Assembly (NCBI RefSeq): GCF_021495345.1
Contig: NZ_CP099397.1
Span: 4,464,001 to 4,528,000 of the forward strand
Reading direction: 5' to 3'
DNA: 64,000 nt
Origin: Pseudomonas hydrolytica
GTDB lineage: Bacteria; Pseudomonadota; Gammaproteobacteria; Pseudomonadales; Pseudomonadaceae
In this document: positions 27,175 through 36,467 of the stretch, in pieces
Layout of the letters: each line of letters opens with the position of its first letter
Numbering within the stretch: position 1 is the stretch's first letter
Notes under the pieces: model-generated
Told to the model about the DNA's origin: nothing
Seen by the model: only the letters and a program-made list of their open reading frames with translations
The model's database searches: none
Program-made: the position numbers and the translations under genes

Positions 27175-29088
27175 TTATACGTCGTCCCTGCCCAACGGCA
27201 AACGACATTCCAGACACAGCCCACCACCCTCGGCCGGGGAGGCCTCCAGCGCACCGCCGAAGCCTTCGATGATGCTGCGGCTCATGGACAGGCCGAGCCC
27301 CAGTCCGTCGGCCTTGCTGGTGTAGAAGGGGGTGAACAGCTTGGCCATCTGCTCGTCGCTGACGCCCGGCCCCTGATCGATTACCCGGATGGCCAGGCAG
27401 CCGTCAGCTTCTCCAGCCTCCAGACGCACCTGCGAAGGCGCGCCGGGGTGACGTTCGCGGTTGGCATCGATGGCATTGCGCAGCAGGTTGAGCAGTACCT
27501 GTTCGAGCAGGACGCGGTCGGCGAATACCGGTGGCAGATTGTCCGGCAAGACGTCGCTCACCGCCACCTGCGCTGTACCGGCCTCCCAGTTGCACAGGCG
27601 CACCGCTTCGCGCGCCACCTCGGCCAGATCCAGCGCCTGCATGCGCCGCTGGCCCTTGCGCAGGAAGGCGCGCAGGCGCTTGATCACTGCCGAGGCGTGG
27701 TTGGCGTGCTCAGTGATGCGCGCCAGGCCCTGGCCCACCTTGTCCACACCGGCCTGATCGCCGCCGATGCCCTGCAGATAGCGCTGGCTGGCGCTGGCGT
27801 AGTTGACCACCGCCGCCAGCGGCTGGTTGATCTCGTGGGCGATACCCGAGGCCAGTTCGCCCAGGGTGATCAGCCGCGTGGTGTGCGCCAGCTCGTCCTC
27901 CAGGCGGCGCTTGTTCTCCTCGGCCTGGATGCGCGCGGTGATGTCGCGCGACACGCTGACCACCTCGACCACCGCACCGGTGTAGGTCTCGCGAATGGCG
28001 CGGCTGGCGGTCTCGAACCACAGGTAGTGGCCGTCGCGGTGGCGGATGCGGTAGGTCATGGTGTGGTAGCCATCCTGCTCCAGCGCCTCGCGCGCCTGCT
28101 TGGCCTGCTGCAGTTGGTCCTGCGGATGCAGCAGGCTGTCGACGGCCATGCCGCGCAGTTCTTCCGGCCAGTAGCCGAGCAACGTCCAGCTGGCAGGCGT
28201 AGCGTCGAGGAACACGCCCTCCGGCGTGTGCCGGGAAATCAGGTCGGTGGTGTTCTCGGTGATCAGCCGATACAAGCGCCGCGCCCGCGCGGCCTCACGC
28301 TGCTCACGAACCTCGCGGGTGGCCTCGCGGCAGCGCGCCAGCACGCGGCGCTCGGCGCCATCGGGAATGAAACTCCAGATCAGGATGCGCTCGCCATCCT
28401 GCGCTTCCACCGACTCCACAGCCCGCGACTGCTCCAGGCAGGCGCGCACCAGCGGCAAATGGTTCACCGGCAGCAGCTCGCCCACCTGCGTCAGGGCGCG
28501 TTCACCAAGCAGCCCCTGCAACGCCGCGTTGCTCTCCAGCAGACGCGCCTCGGCGTCGAGCAGCAGCGCCGGCTGCGGGTCGGATGACAGCAGCGGCGCA
28601 CTGCGCGCCAGCCCCGAGGCCAGTTCGACCATCTGCACCAGCAGCTCGCGCAACCAGGGCAACCATTCCAGCCCCGCCGCCTCGTCGACCTGCAACAGCA
28701 GCACGCCGGGCTGGCCGGCCTGCAGCTGCAGGGCCAGCGCCTGGCCATGATGCAGCGCGGCGCGGCGCAGACGCCCGGCCAGCCAGCAGGGCATCCGGCG
28801 CAGCGCGTCGAAGGGCAGGCTCGGTTGCTCACCAAGCGCAGCGAACAGCGTCTCGTCACTGGCCTCCAGCGGGTCGCCCATGCCCGGTGGCAGACGCGGC
28901 CCGTCGTCCATCTGAGCGTAGGTACGACTGGCCGGCTGCCAGGCCAGGTACCAGGCCTGGCGCACCTGCGGGCAACCCAGCAGAGCCTGGCGCAGGGCCT
29001 CGGCCCGCTCGCCCAGGGGCGGCGCCTCGCGCTGGATGCGCAGCCAGGACTGCAGGGGAACCGCGGAAAGATGAGCGTCAGTCTTCAT
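27175..29088 (-). CDS. PAS-domain sensor histidine kinase (BfiS/FixL-like)
   Basis: 637 aa with no obvious transmembrane helices, so probably cytoplasmic. The N-terminal domain (about 1-160) is not recognised. Two PAS-like domains follow (about 165-260 and 275-390; LITENTTDLISRHTPEGVFL). HisKA has the phospho-acceptor His418 in GIAHEINQPLAAVVNY, the FixL/NtrB type, and the HATPase_c domain spans about 520-632 (LLRNAIDANRE; DQGPGVSDE; GLGLGLSMSRSI). It is divergent from the acyl-CoA ligase gene, suggesting it controls that operon in response to a metabolite or redox signal. Confidence 0.9.
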   Translation of the reverse strand: MKTDAHLSAVPLQSWLRIQREAPPLGERAEALRQALLGCPQVRQAWYLAWQPASRTYAQMDDGPRLPPGMGDPLEASDETLFAALGEQPSLPFDALRRMPCWLAGRLRRAALHHGQALALQLQAGQPGVLLLQVDEAAGLEWLPWLRELLVQMVELASGLARSAPLLSSDPQPALLLDAEARLLESNAALQGLLGERALTQVGELLPVNHLPLVRACLEQSRAVESVEAQDGERILIWSFIPDGAERRVLARCREATREVREQREAARARRLYRLITENTTDLISRHTPEGVFLDATPASWTLLGYWPEELRGMAVDSLLHPQDQLQQAKQAREALEQDGYHTMTYRIRHRDGHYLWFETASRAIRETYTGAVVEVVSVSRDITARIQAEENKRRLEDELAHTTRLITLGELASGIAHEINQPLAAVVNYASASQRYLQGIGGDQAGVDKVGQGLARITEHANHASAVIKRLRAFLRKGQRRMQALDLAEVAREAVRLCNWEAGTAQVAVSDVLPDNLPPVFADRVLLEQVLLNLLRNAIDANRERHPGAPSQVRLEAGEADGCLAIRVIDQGPGVSDEQMAKLFTPFYTSKADGLGLGLSMSRSIIEGFGGALEASPAEGGGLCLECRLPLGRDDV

Positions 29089-29143
29089 ATAGTAGTTATT
29101 CTATAAAACCTTGGTACAACTTCCATACAAAATAGAAATGACC

Positions 29144-29189
29144 TATAAATTATCACCAGCAAGCTTCGGTAATGCCTGCATCATTACCG
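29144..29189 (+). promoter_or_regulatory. AT-rich divergent control region with inverted repeat
   Basis: The 141-bp kinase/ligase gap is much more AT-rich than its surroundings. TATAAA at 29144-29149 is a candidate -10 for the ligase. CGGTAATG (29167-29174), a 7-nt spacer and CATTACCG (29182-29189) form a perfect inverted repeat 40 bp before the ligase ATG, a good operator candidate (for the BfiR-like regulator or another factor). Site identity is inference. Confidence 0.5.
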
Positions 29190-29229
29190 GAATAACCAGA
29201 GCTAACAATCAGCCAAAGGTGTATCCGCC

Positions 29230-30849
29230 ATGTCGATCTACGAGCAGGGCCTCGGCCGCGCCGCCGTCAATCACGTCGCCCTCAGCCCCCTGAGCTTCAT
29301 CGAACGTACCGCGGCGGTATACCCGCACTATCCGGCCGTGGTGCATGGCTCGATTCGCCGCAACTGGGCCGAAACCTACGCGCGTTGCCGACGCCTGGCC
29401 TCGGCGCTGGCCGGCCGTGGCATCGGCAAGGGCGACACGGTAGCGGTGATGCTGCCGAACATCCCGGCCATGCTCGAAGCGCATTTCGGCGTGCCGATGA
29501 TCGGCGCGGTGCTCAACACCCTCAACGTGCGCCTGGATGCCGAGGCGATCGCCTTCATGCTGCAGCATGGCGAAGCCAAGGTGGTGATCGCCGACCGCGA
29601 GTTCTTCGATGTGATCCACGCCGCCATCGGCATGCTCGATCACCCGCCGCTGGTGATCGACGTCGACGACCCCGAGTACGGCGAGGGCCAGGCAGTCAGC
29701 GACCTGGACTACGAGGCCTTCCTCGCCGAGGGCGACCCCGAATTCGCCTGGCAGTGGCCCACCGACGAGTGGCAGGCGATCAGCCTCAACTACACCTCGG
29801 GCACCACCGGCAACCCCAAGGGCGTGGTCTATCACCACCGCGGTGCCTTCCTTAATGCCATGGGCAACCAGATGACCTGGAACATGGGCAACCACCCGGT
29901 CTACCTGTGGACCCTGCCGATGTTTCACTGCAATGGCTGGTGCTACCCCTGGACGATCACCGCACTGGCTGGCGTGCATGTGTTCCTGCGCCGCGTCGAC
30001 CCGGCGAAGATCCTCACCCTGATCCGCGACGAACAGGTCACCCACCTGTGCGGCGCGCCCATCGTGCTCAACGCCCTGGTGAACATGCCGGCCGAAGCCA
30101 AGGCGGCTATCGATCACCCGGTCAAGGCCATGGTCGCCGGCGCCGCGCCGCCCGCGAAGGTGATCGGCGCGGTGGAGGAGATGGGCATCCACGTCACCCA
30201 TGTGTACGGCCTGACCGAGGTCTACGGCCCGGTGACCTTGTGCGCGTGGCACGCCGAATGGGACGAACTGCCGCTGGAAGAACGCGCCACCATCAAGGCG
30301 CGCCAGGGCGTGCGCTACCCGACTCTGGAAGGGGTGATGGTCGCCGACCCGAAAACCCTGGAGCCGGTGCCGCGTGACGGTCAGACCATCGGCGAGATCT
30401 TCATGCGCGGCAACACCGTGATGAAGGGCTACCTGAAGAACCCCAGCGCCACCGCCGAAGCCTTCGAGGGCGCCTGGTTCCACACCGGCGACCTGGGCGT
30501 GTGCCACGCCGACGGCTACGTGGAAATCCGCGACCGCCTCAAGGACATCATCATCTCCGGCGGCGAGAACATCTCCACCATCGAGGTCGAGGGCGTGCTC
30601 TATCGCCACCCGGCGGTGCTGGAGGCGGCGGTGGTCGCCCGCCCGGACGAGAAATGGGGCGAGACGCCCTGCGCCTTCATCACCCTGAAGACCGGCCAGC
30701 AGGCCAGTGAAACCGAGATCATGACCTTCTGCCGCGAGCACCTGGCCGGCTTCAAGGTGCCCAAGACCGTGGTCTTCACCCAGCTGCCCAAGACCAGCAC
30801 CGGCAAGATCCAGAAGTTCGTCCTGCGCGATATGGCCAAGGCGCTCTGA
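29230..30849 (+). CDS. Acyl-CoA ligase, DmdB-like (3-methylmercaptopropionyl-CoA ligase family)
   Basis: 539-aa AMP-forming acyl-CoA synthetase. ATP-binding P-loop YTSGTTGNPKG (188-198), adenylation motifs YGLTEVYGP and WFHTGDLGV, hinge DRLKDIIISGGENIS and the catalytic lysine in PKTSTGKIQKF (Lys526). The N-terminus MSIYEQGLGRAAVNHVALSP matches the DmdB group, which activates 3-methylmercaptopropionate and short to medium-chain acids. The context (DmdC-like dehydrogenase, thiolase) implies carboxylate breakdown; the real substrate is not determined. SD AAAGGTG. Confidence 0.88.
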   Translation: MSIYEQGLGRAAVNHVALSPLSFIERTAAVYPHYPAVVHGSIRRNWAETYARCRRLASALAGRGIGKGDTVAVMLPNIPAMLEAHFGVPMIGAVLNTLNVRLDAEAIAFMLQHGEAKVVIADREFFDVIHAAIGMLDHPPLVIDVDDPEYGEGQAVSDLDYEAFLAEGDPEFAWQWPTDEWQAISLNYTSGTTGNPKGVVYHHRGAFLNAMGNQMTWNMGNHPVYLWTLPMFHCNGWCYPWTITALAGVHVFLRRVDPAKILTLIRDEQVTHLCGAPIVLNALVNMPAEAKAAIDHPVKAMVAGAAPPAKVIGAVEEMGIHVTHVYGLTEVYGPVTLCAWHAEWDELPLEERATIKARQGVRYPTLEGVMVADPKTLEPVPRDGQTIGEIFMRGNTVMKGYLKNPSATAEAFEGAWFHTGDLGVCHADGYVEIRDRLKDIIISGGENISTIEVEGVLYRHPAVLEAAVVARPDEKWGETPCAFITLKTGQQASETEIMTFCREHLAGFKVPKTVVFTQLPKTSTGKIQKFVLRDMAKAL

Positions 30850-30853
30850 TCAC

Positions 30854-30878
30854 GTAGCCCGGATGCAATCCGGGCTAC
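30854..30878. repeat. Palindromic repeat (GTAGCCCGGAT-type)
   Basis: GTAGCCCGGAT-GCA-ATCCGGGCTAC, a perfect 11-bp inverted repeat 4 bp after the ligase stop. It is a second family of extragenic palindrome; a related degenerate copy lies at 37235-37251. It might also attenuate transcription within the operon. Confidence 0.75.
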
Positions 30879-30940
30879 GGCAAAACCGCACCGTTTTCAC
30901 AACAACAAGAACCGGCCCAGGCGGCCGACGGAGAACCCTC

Positions 30941-32314
30941 ATGCAAATTTTCAAGCGCCGTGACGGCGACGAGCAACCGCACTGGCCCCTCGGCCCGTTC
31001 AAGGTGCGCCTGCCCTTCGTGCATTACCGTTGGGAAACCGCCGAGATGCTGCAGGCACTGATCATGTTCGTGGTCAGCCTGGCGATGATCCCGCTGCTGG
31101 AGAAATACCTCGGCCTGCCCTACGACGTGGCCCTGGCCTACGTGGTGGTTTGCGGCATCGGCTTCATGCTGCCGGCGCTGCTCGGCGTGCCGCTGGTACC
31201 CGGCTGGATCACTCCCGGCATTCCGGTGGTGCTGCTGTTTCTCGGTAATTACGAGCCGGGTCCTGCGGCCATCCAGGCGCTGTTCGCCCTACAGTTCCTG
31301 GTGTTCGTGATCTTCCTCTTCCTCGGCGTCACCCGCTTGGGCAGCGCGCTGGTGCGGCTGATCCCCAACTCGATGAAGGGCGGCATCATCATCGGTGCCG
31401 GCATCGCCGCACTGATGGGCGAGATCAGCGCCGGCGGCCGCCTGGCCAACACGCCGATCTCTCTGGTGCTGGGCAGCCTGATCTGCCTGTACCTGATGTT
31501 CTCGGTGTCGTTCAAGGGCCTGACCGAGCGCGTGCCGCTGGCGCGCAAGATCGTCAACTACGGCATGGTGCCGGGCATGCTGATCGCCATCTTCATCGGC
31601 ATCGCCGTGGGCGAGTACAAGATGCCGGACGTCAAATGGGGCATCACCGCGCCGGCCTTCGGCGAAATGTGGAACTACCTGCCCTTCAACGTCGGCTTCC
31701 CCGGCCTGGACGTGTTCATGCTGGCCGTGCCCACCGCGGTGATCGCCTACGTGATCGCCTTCGGCGACATCATCGTCGGCCAGTCGCTGATGCAGCGCGC
31801 CGATGAACTGCGCACCGACGAGGTGATCGAAAACAACGTCGACCGAATTCACCTGGTGACCGCCATCCGCAACGCCCTGCATGCCTTCTTTGCGCCCTAC
31901 CCTGGCCTGGCTGGCCCGCTGTGGACGGCGGTGGCGGCGACCATGGCCGAGCGCTACAAGTACGGGCGCAAGGCGATGGACTCGATCTACAGCGGCGCCG
32001 GCACCTTCTGGATCACCGGTTTCGCCGCGCTGTTCATGCTGCCGCTGGTCAGTTTCTTCCAGCCGGTGCTGCCGATCGCCCTGTCGCTGACGCTGATTCT
32101 CACCGGCTACATCTGCCTGATGGTCGGTTTCGAGCAGCTCAACAACAACACCGAGCGCGGCATCGCCGGCACCATGGGTGTGGTGCTCGCCGTCTACGGC
32201 GCGGGCTGGGGCCTGGCCGCGGGTGCGGCGCTGTACATCCTGGTCGAACGCACCCATCTGCTTAAATTCACCAGCATCAAGGATAAGTCGCGTAGTCCGG
32301 CGGAAGCCGACTGA
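30941..32314 (+). CDS. NCS2/SLC23-like membrane transporter
   Basis: 457 aa with about 12 hydrophobic segments and a short charged N-terminus. The IPNSMKGGIIIGAGIAALMG segment and the general layout resemble the nucleobase:cation symporter-2/SulP fold. The substrate is unknown; since it sits between the DmdB-like ligase and the DmdC-like dehydrogenase, uptake of the carboxylate they degrade is a reasonable inference. The ATG is preceded by GGAGAA; the open frame extends upstream through the repeat but this is not coding. Confidence 0.78.
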   Translation: MQIFKRRDGDEQPHWPLGPFKVRLPFVHYRWETAEMLQALIMFVVSLAMIPLLEKYLGLPYDVALAYVVVCGIGFMLPALLGVPLVPGWITPGIPVVLLFLGNYEPGPAAIQALFALQFLVFVIFLFLGVTRLGSALVRLIPNSMKGGIIIGAGIAALMGEISAGGRLANTPISLVLGSLICLYLMFSVSFKGLTERVPLARKIVNYGMVPGMLIAIFIGIAVGEYKMPDVKWGITAPAFGEMWNYLPFNVGFPGLDVFMLAVPTAVIAYVIAFGDIIVGQSLMQRADELRTDEVIENNVDRIHLVTAIRNALHAFFAPYPGLAGPLWTAVAATMAERYKYGRKAMDSIYSGAGTFWITGFAALFMLPLVSFFQPVLPIALSLTLILTGYICLMVGFEQLNNNTERGIAGTMGVVLAVYGAGWGLAAGAALYILVERTHLLKFTSIKDKSRSPAEAD

Positions 32315-32371
32315 CGCATTTCGTTCCACGCGCCGCGCCTGTCGCGGCGCCACTGCTGTCGAGGTTGCACC

Positions 32372-34144
32372 ATGCCCGAATTCAACGCCCCGCTGCGCGA
32401 TATGCGCTTCGTCCTCCATGAAGTCTTCCAGGCGCCGAGCCTGTGGGCACGTCTGCCGGCCCTGGCGGAAACCGTCGATGCCGACACCGCCGACGCCATC
32501 CTCGAAGAAGCGGCCAAGGTCACCGGCAGCCTGATCGCCCCGCTCAACCGCAGCGGCGACGAAGAAGGCGCACAGTGGGTCGATGGCGACGTGCGCACCC
32601 CGACCGGTTTCCGCGAGGCCTATGCCACCTACACCGAAGGCGGCTGGGTGGGCCTGTCCGGCAACCCGAATTACGGCGGCATGGGCATGCCCAAGATGCT
32701 CGCCGTAGCCTTCGAGGAAATGCTCTACGCCGCCGGTTCCAGCTTCGCGCTGTACTCGGCGCTGAGCTCCGGCGCCTGCCTGGCCATCGACGCCCACGCC
32801 AGCGAGGAGTTGAAATCCACCTACCTGCCGCCAATGTACGAAGGCCGCTGGGCCGGTTCCATGTGCCTGACCGAGGCCCATGCCGGCACCGATCTGGGCA
32901 TCATCCGCACCCGCGCCGAGCCGCAGGCCGATGGCAGCTACAAGGTCACCGGCAGCAAGATCTTCATTACCGGCGGCGAGCAGGACCTGACCGAGAACAT
33001 CATCCATCTGGTGCTGGCCAAGCTGCCGGACGCGCCGGCCGGGCCGAAGGGCATCTCGCTGTTCCTGGTGCCCAAGGTGATGGTCAACGCCGACGGCAGC
33101 CTCGGCGCGCGCAACGCCGTGAGCTGCGGCTCCATCGAGCACAAGATGGGCATCAAGGCCTCGGCCACCTGCGTGATGAACTTCGACGGCGCCACCGGCT
33201 ACCTGATCGGCGAGGTCAACAAGGGCCTGGCGGCGATGTTCACCATGATGAACTACGAGCGCCTGTCCATCGGCATCCAGGGCATCGGCTGCGCCGAGGC
33301 TTCCTATCAGTCGGCCGTCAGCTACGCCCGCGAACGCATCCAGAGCCGCGCCGCCACTGGCCCGGTCAACCACGACAAGGTCGCCGACCCGATCATCGTC
33401 CACGCTGACGTGCGTCGTATGCTGCTGACCATGAAAGCGCTGAACGAGGGCGGCCGGGCCTTTGCCTGCTACGTCGGTCAGCAGCTCGACCTGGCCAAGT
33501 ACGCCGAGGACGCCAGCGAACGACAGAACGCCGAAGCCCTGGTGGCCCTGCTCACCCCGGTGGCCAAGGCCTTCTTCACCGATACCGGGCTGGAAAGCTG
33601 CGTACACGGCCAGCAGGTGTTCGGCGGCCACGGCTATATCCGCGAATGGGGCCAGGAACAGCTGGTGCGCGACGTGCGTATCGCACAGATCTACGAGGGC
33701 ACCAATGGCATTCAGGCGCTCGACCTGCTGGGGCGCAAGGTGGTGGCCAACGGCGGCGCCGCGCTGCGCCTGTTCGCCGCCGAGGTGCGCGACTTCGCCC
33801 ATGCCCATGAATCGCCTTACCGCGAACGCCTGATCGAAGCCCTGGAACGCCTGGAGGCGGTCAGCGGCTGGCTGCTGGAACAAGCCAAGAGCGACCCCAA
33901 CTCGGTGGGCGCCGCCTCGGTGGAGTACCTGCATCTGTTCGGCTACGTCGCCTACGCCTATATGTGGGCGCGCATGGCGGCGGTGGCGCAGGGCAAGCAG
34001 GGCGAAGACGAGGCCTTCTACGGCGGCAAGCTGGCCACCGCCGAGTTCTTCTTCGCCCGTCTGCTGCCACGCACTCTGAGCCTGGAGGCGAGCATTCGTG
34101 CCGGCAGCCAGCCGCTTTATGGTCTGGCTGCAGAGCAATTTTGA
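32372..34144 (+). CDS. Acyl-CoA dehydrogenase, DmdC-like
   Basis: 590-aa FAD-dependent dehydrogenase of the long form with an extra C-terminal domain (about 465-585), as in 3-methylmercaptopropionyl-CoA dehydrogenase DmdC. The FAD/substrate segment MCLTEAHAGTDLGIIRT, ITGGEQDLTENI, MNYERLSIGIQGIG and the terminal YEGTNGIQALDLLGRK with catalytic-base candidate Glu442 are visible. It oxidises an acyl-CoA to the enoyl-CoA and passes electrons to ETF. No hydratase gene of DmdD type follows. Confidence 0.9.
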   Translation: MPEFNAPLRDMRFVLHEVFQAPSLWARLPALAETVDADTADAILEEAAKVTGSLIAPLNRSGDEEGAQWVDGDVRTPTGFREAYATYTEGGWVGLSGNPNYGGMGMPKMLAVAFEEMLYAAGSSFALYSALSSGACLAIDAHASEELKSTYLPPMYEGRWAGSMCLTEAHAGTDLGIIRTRAEPQADGSYKVTGSKIFITGGEQDLTENIIHLVLAKLPDAPAGPKGISLFLVPKVMVNADGSLGARNAVSCGSIEHKMGIKASATCVMNFDGATGYLIGEVNKGLAAMFTMMNYERLSIGIQGIGCAEASYQSAVSYARERIQSRAATGPVNHDKVADPIIVHADVRRMLLTMKALNEGGRAFACYVGQQLDLAKYAEDASERQNAEALVALLTPVAKAFFTDTGLESCVHGQQVFGGHGYIREWGQEQLVRDVRIAQIYEGTNGIQALDLLGRKVVANGGAALRLFAAEVRDFAHAHESPYRERLIEALERLEAVSGWLLEQAKSDPNSVGAASVEYLHLFGYVAYAYMWARMAAVAQGKQGEDEAFYGGKLATAEFFFARLLPRTLSLEASIRAGSQPLYGLAAEQF

Positions 34145-34226
34145 AGACCGTGTCTGCGTTACCTGTGCAGGGGCTCATAGGGCCGTCCGGACAACGTTCG
34201 GTTTCAGCCTACCGACGGCGGTTCAC

Positions 34227-34248
34227 GTGGGCTGAAGCCCACCCTACG
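34227..34248. repeat. Short palindromic repeat (GTGGGCT-GAA-GCCCAC)
   Basis: GTGGGCT-GAA-GCCCACCCTACG, an extragenic palindrome related in its CCTACG end to the REP-like pairs. It is a single copy, 83 bp after the dehydrogenase stop. Confidence 0.6.
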
Positions 34249-34312
34249 AGGCCCTCCAACGCCTGCGAAATGCCTGACACCCGGTAACCCTTGTAAAACT
34301 GTTGAGCGTGTT

Positions 34313-34340
34313 GCGCGGCGCTTCGGCGCCGCGCTTTTTT
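34313..34340 (+). terminator. Intrinsic terminator just upstream of the thiolase gene
   Basis: Perfect 9-bp stem GCGCGGCGC / GCGCCGCGC closed by a TTCG tetraloop and followed by six T residues. It would end the ligase-transporter-dehydrogenase transcript, but it lies only 44 bp before the thiolase ATG, leaving little room for a promoter downstream; it may work as an attenuator. Confidence 0.9.
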
Positions 34341-34383
34341 ATTCGAGCCTCGGCTGGCGCTGCCCAGCCGACGAGGAGTCCTT

Positions 34384-35562
34384 ATGCGTGAAGTCGTGAT
34401 AGTCGCCGCCTGCCGTACCGCCATCGGCAGCTTTCAGGGTGCGTTGAGCCGCATACCCGCGCCACAGCTGGGCGCCGCGGTGATTCGTGAACTGCTCGCC
34501 CGCACCGGTATTGCAGGCGAGCAGATCGACGAGGTGATTCTCGGCCAGGTGCTCACAGCAGGCTCCGGGCAGAACCCGGCCCGGCAGAGCGTGCTGCTCG
34601 CCGGTCTGCCGCATACGGTGCCGGCCATGACCCTGAACAAGGTCTGCGGCTCCGGCCTCAAGGCGGTGATCCTTGGCGCTCAGGCCATTCGTGGCGGCGA
34701 CGCCGAGATCATCATCGCCGGCGGCCAGGAGAACATGAGCCTGGCGCCCTATGTCATGCCCGGCACCCGCAGCGGCCTGCGCATGGGCCATGCGCAATTG
34801 GTCGACACGATGATTCAGGACGGCCTGTGGGACGCTTTCAACAATTACCACATGGGTATCACCGCCGAGAATCTGGCCGAGCAGTACGGCGTCACCCGCG
34901 CCGAGCAGGACGCCTTCGCCCTGCGTTCGCAGCAGCGTGCCCAGGCGGCCATCGACGCCGGACGCTTCGCCGGCGAAATCGTCCCGGTGGAAATCCCCCA
35001 GCGCGGCGCCGAACCGCTGCGTTTTGCCCAGGATGAACAACCGCGCGCCGGCACCAGCCTGGACAGCCTGGGCAAGCTGCGCCCGGCGTTCAAGAATGAC
35101 GGCACGGTGACCGCCGGCAACGCCTCGACGCTCAACGACGGCGCCGCCGCCGTGCTGCTGATGAGCGCCGAGAAGGCAGATGAACTGCAACTGCCGGTGC
35201 TGGCGCGCATCGCCGCACACGCCAGCGCCGGGGTCGATCCGGCAGTGATGGGCATCGGCCCGGTATTCGCCAGTTGCAAGGCGCTAGAGCGCGCCGGCTG
35301 GAGCCTGGAACAGCTCGACCTGATCGAGGCCAACGAAGCCTTCGCCGCCCAGGCCATCGCCGTCGGTCGCGAACTGCATTGGGACAGCGCCAAGGTCAAC
35401 GTCAATGGCGGTGCCATCGCCCTCGGCCATCCCATCGGCGCTTCCGGCTGCCGCATCCTGGTCAGCCTGGTGCACGAGATGCAGCGCCGCGATGCCCGCC
35501 GCGGCCTGGCCACCCTGTGCATCGGTGGCGGCCAGGGTGTGGCCCTGGCCATCGAACGCTGA
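34384..35562 (+). CDS. Acetyl-CoA C-acetyltransferase (thiolase)
   Basis: 392-aa thiolase II type. Acylated cysteine Cys88 ([11 protein letters not shown]), [38 protein letters not shown] (His base) and C-terminal [10 protein letters not shown] (second Cys). It catalyses condensation or cleavage of acetoacetyl-CoA or longer 3-ketoacyl-CoA. SD GAGGAG. It follows the intrinsic terminator and precedes the MBL hydrolase by 38 bp, so these two genes may form their own unit. Confidence 0.93.
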   Translation: MREVVIVAACRTAIGSFQGALSRIPAPQLGAAVIRELLARTGIAGEQIDEVILGQVLTAGSGQNPARQSVLLAGLPHTVPAMTLNKVCGSGLKAVILGAQAIRGGDAEIIIAGGQENMSLAPYVMPGTRSGLRMGHAQLVDTMIQDGLWDAFNNYHMGITAENLAEQYGVTRAEQDAFALRSQQRAQAAIDAGRFAGEIVPVEIPQRGAEPLRFAQDEQPRAGTSLDSLGKLRPAFKNDGTVTAGNASTLNDGAAAVLLMSAEKADELQLPVLARIAAHASAGVDPAVMGIGPVFASCKALERAGWSLEQLDLIEANEAFAAQAIAVGRELHWDSAKVNVNGGAIALGHPIGASGCRILVSLVHEMQRRDARRGLATLCIGGGQGVALAIER

Positions 35563-35600
35563 AACAATCGCCGCGAACGGACAAGAACAAGAGAAACCCC

Positions 35601-36467
35601 ATGCGAACCCTGACCACCCTGACCGGCAACAGCCAGAAACTCGATGGCGGCGCCATGTTCGGCAACGCGCCCAAGGCCCTCTGGCAGCGCTGGATGCCGG
35701 CCGACGAACTGAACCGCATCGACCTCGGCTGCCGCGCCCTGCTGGTGCAGGAAGACGAGCGCAACATCCTGGTGGAAACCGGCATCGGCGCCTTCTTCAG
35801 CCCCGAGCTGAAACAGCGCTTCGGCGTGCAGGAAGACCACCACGTGCTGCTCGACGAACTGGCGAAGGTCGGTTTGAGCGATGCCGACATCGACATCGTG
35901 GTGCTCACCCACCTGCACTTCGATCATGCCGGCGGCCTGCTCGCCGCCTGGCAGGCGGACCAACCCGCGCGCCTGCTGTTTCCCAACGCCCGCTTCCTCA
36001 CCGGCCGTCGCCAGTGGCAGCGCGCCTGCAATCCACACGCCCGGGATAGAGCCTCCTATATCCCGGAACTGCTCGATCTGCTGGAAAACAGCGGCCGCCT
36101 GCTGCTGATCGACGAAACCGACCGCTGCGAGCTGCTCGGCCCAGACTGGCGCCTGCACTGGAGCGACGGCCATACGCCCGGCCAGTTGCTGCCGGAAGTG
36201 GCCATGCCGGGCGGGCCGGTGGTGTTTCCCGGCGACCTGATCCCCGGCGCGCCCTGGGCGCACCTGCCGATCACCATGGGCTACGACCGATTCCCCGAAG
36301 GCCTGATCGAGGAGAAGGAGACGCTGCTGGCCGATCTGGTCGCCCGTGGTGGTCGTCTGGTATTCACCCACGACCCCGACGTGGCCATGGGACGGGTGAC
36401 GCGAGACGAAAAAGGCCGCTACGGCCTCGATGCGGCGACGAACGCGGTGCATCTGCTGGCAAACTGA
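35601..36467 (+). CDS. Metallo-beta-lactamase-fold hydrolase
   Basis: 288 aa. Zinc-ligand motif THLHFDHAGG (HxHxDH), later histidines in SDGHTPGQ and FTHDPD, and PGDLIPGAPWAH. This is the quorum-quenching-lactonase/MBL-type arrangement, but the substrate is unknown; a homologue follows the DmdC-like gene in P. aeruginosa (PA4200, from memory). The longer open frame upstream overlaps the thiolase and is not the true start; the ATG at 35601 follows a GAGAAA site. Confidence 0.88.
   Translation: MRTLTTLTGNSQKLDGGAMFGNAPKALWQRWMPADELNRIDLGCRALLVQEDERNILVETGIGAFFSPELKQRFGVQEDHHVLLDELAKVGLSDADIDIVVLTHLHFDHAGGLLAAWQADQPARLLFPNARFLTGRRQWQRACNPHARDRASYIPELLDLLENSGRLLLIDETDRCELLGPDWRLHWSDGHTPGQLLPEVAMPGGPVVFPGDLIPGAPWAHLPITMGYDRFPEGLIEEKETLLADLVARGGRLVFTHDPDVAMGRVTRDEKGRYGLDAATNAVHLLAN

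Noticed and set aside
29111..29126. Sigma-54 promoter before the acyl-CoA ligase (TTGGTAC...)
   Set aside because: The -24 GG is present, but the required GC at -12 is missing.
31289..34138. 949-codon minus-strand open frame
   Set aside because: Antisense to the transporter and dehydrogenase; His/Gln/Gly-rich shadow without recognisable domains.
29230..34144. Proof of a DMSP demethylation pathway from DmdB- and DmdC-like genes
   Set aside because: DmdA and DmdD are not in the window, and these two families also act on other acids; only a family-level call is justified.
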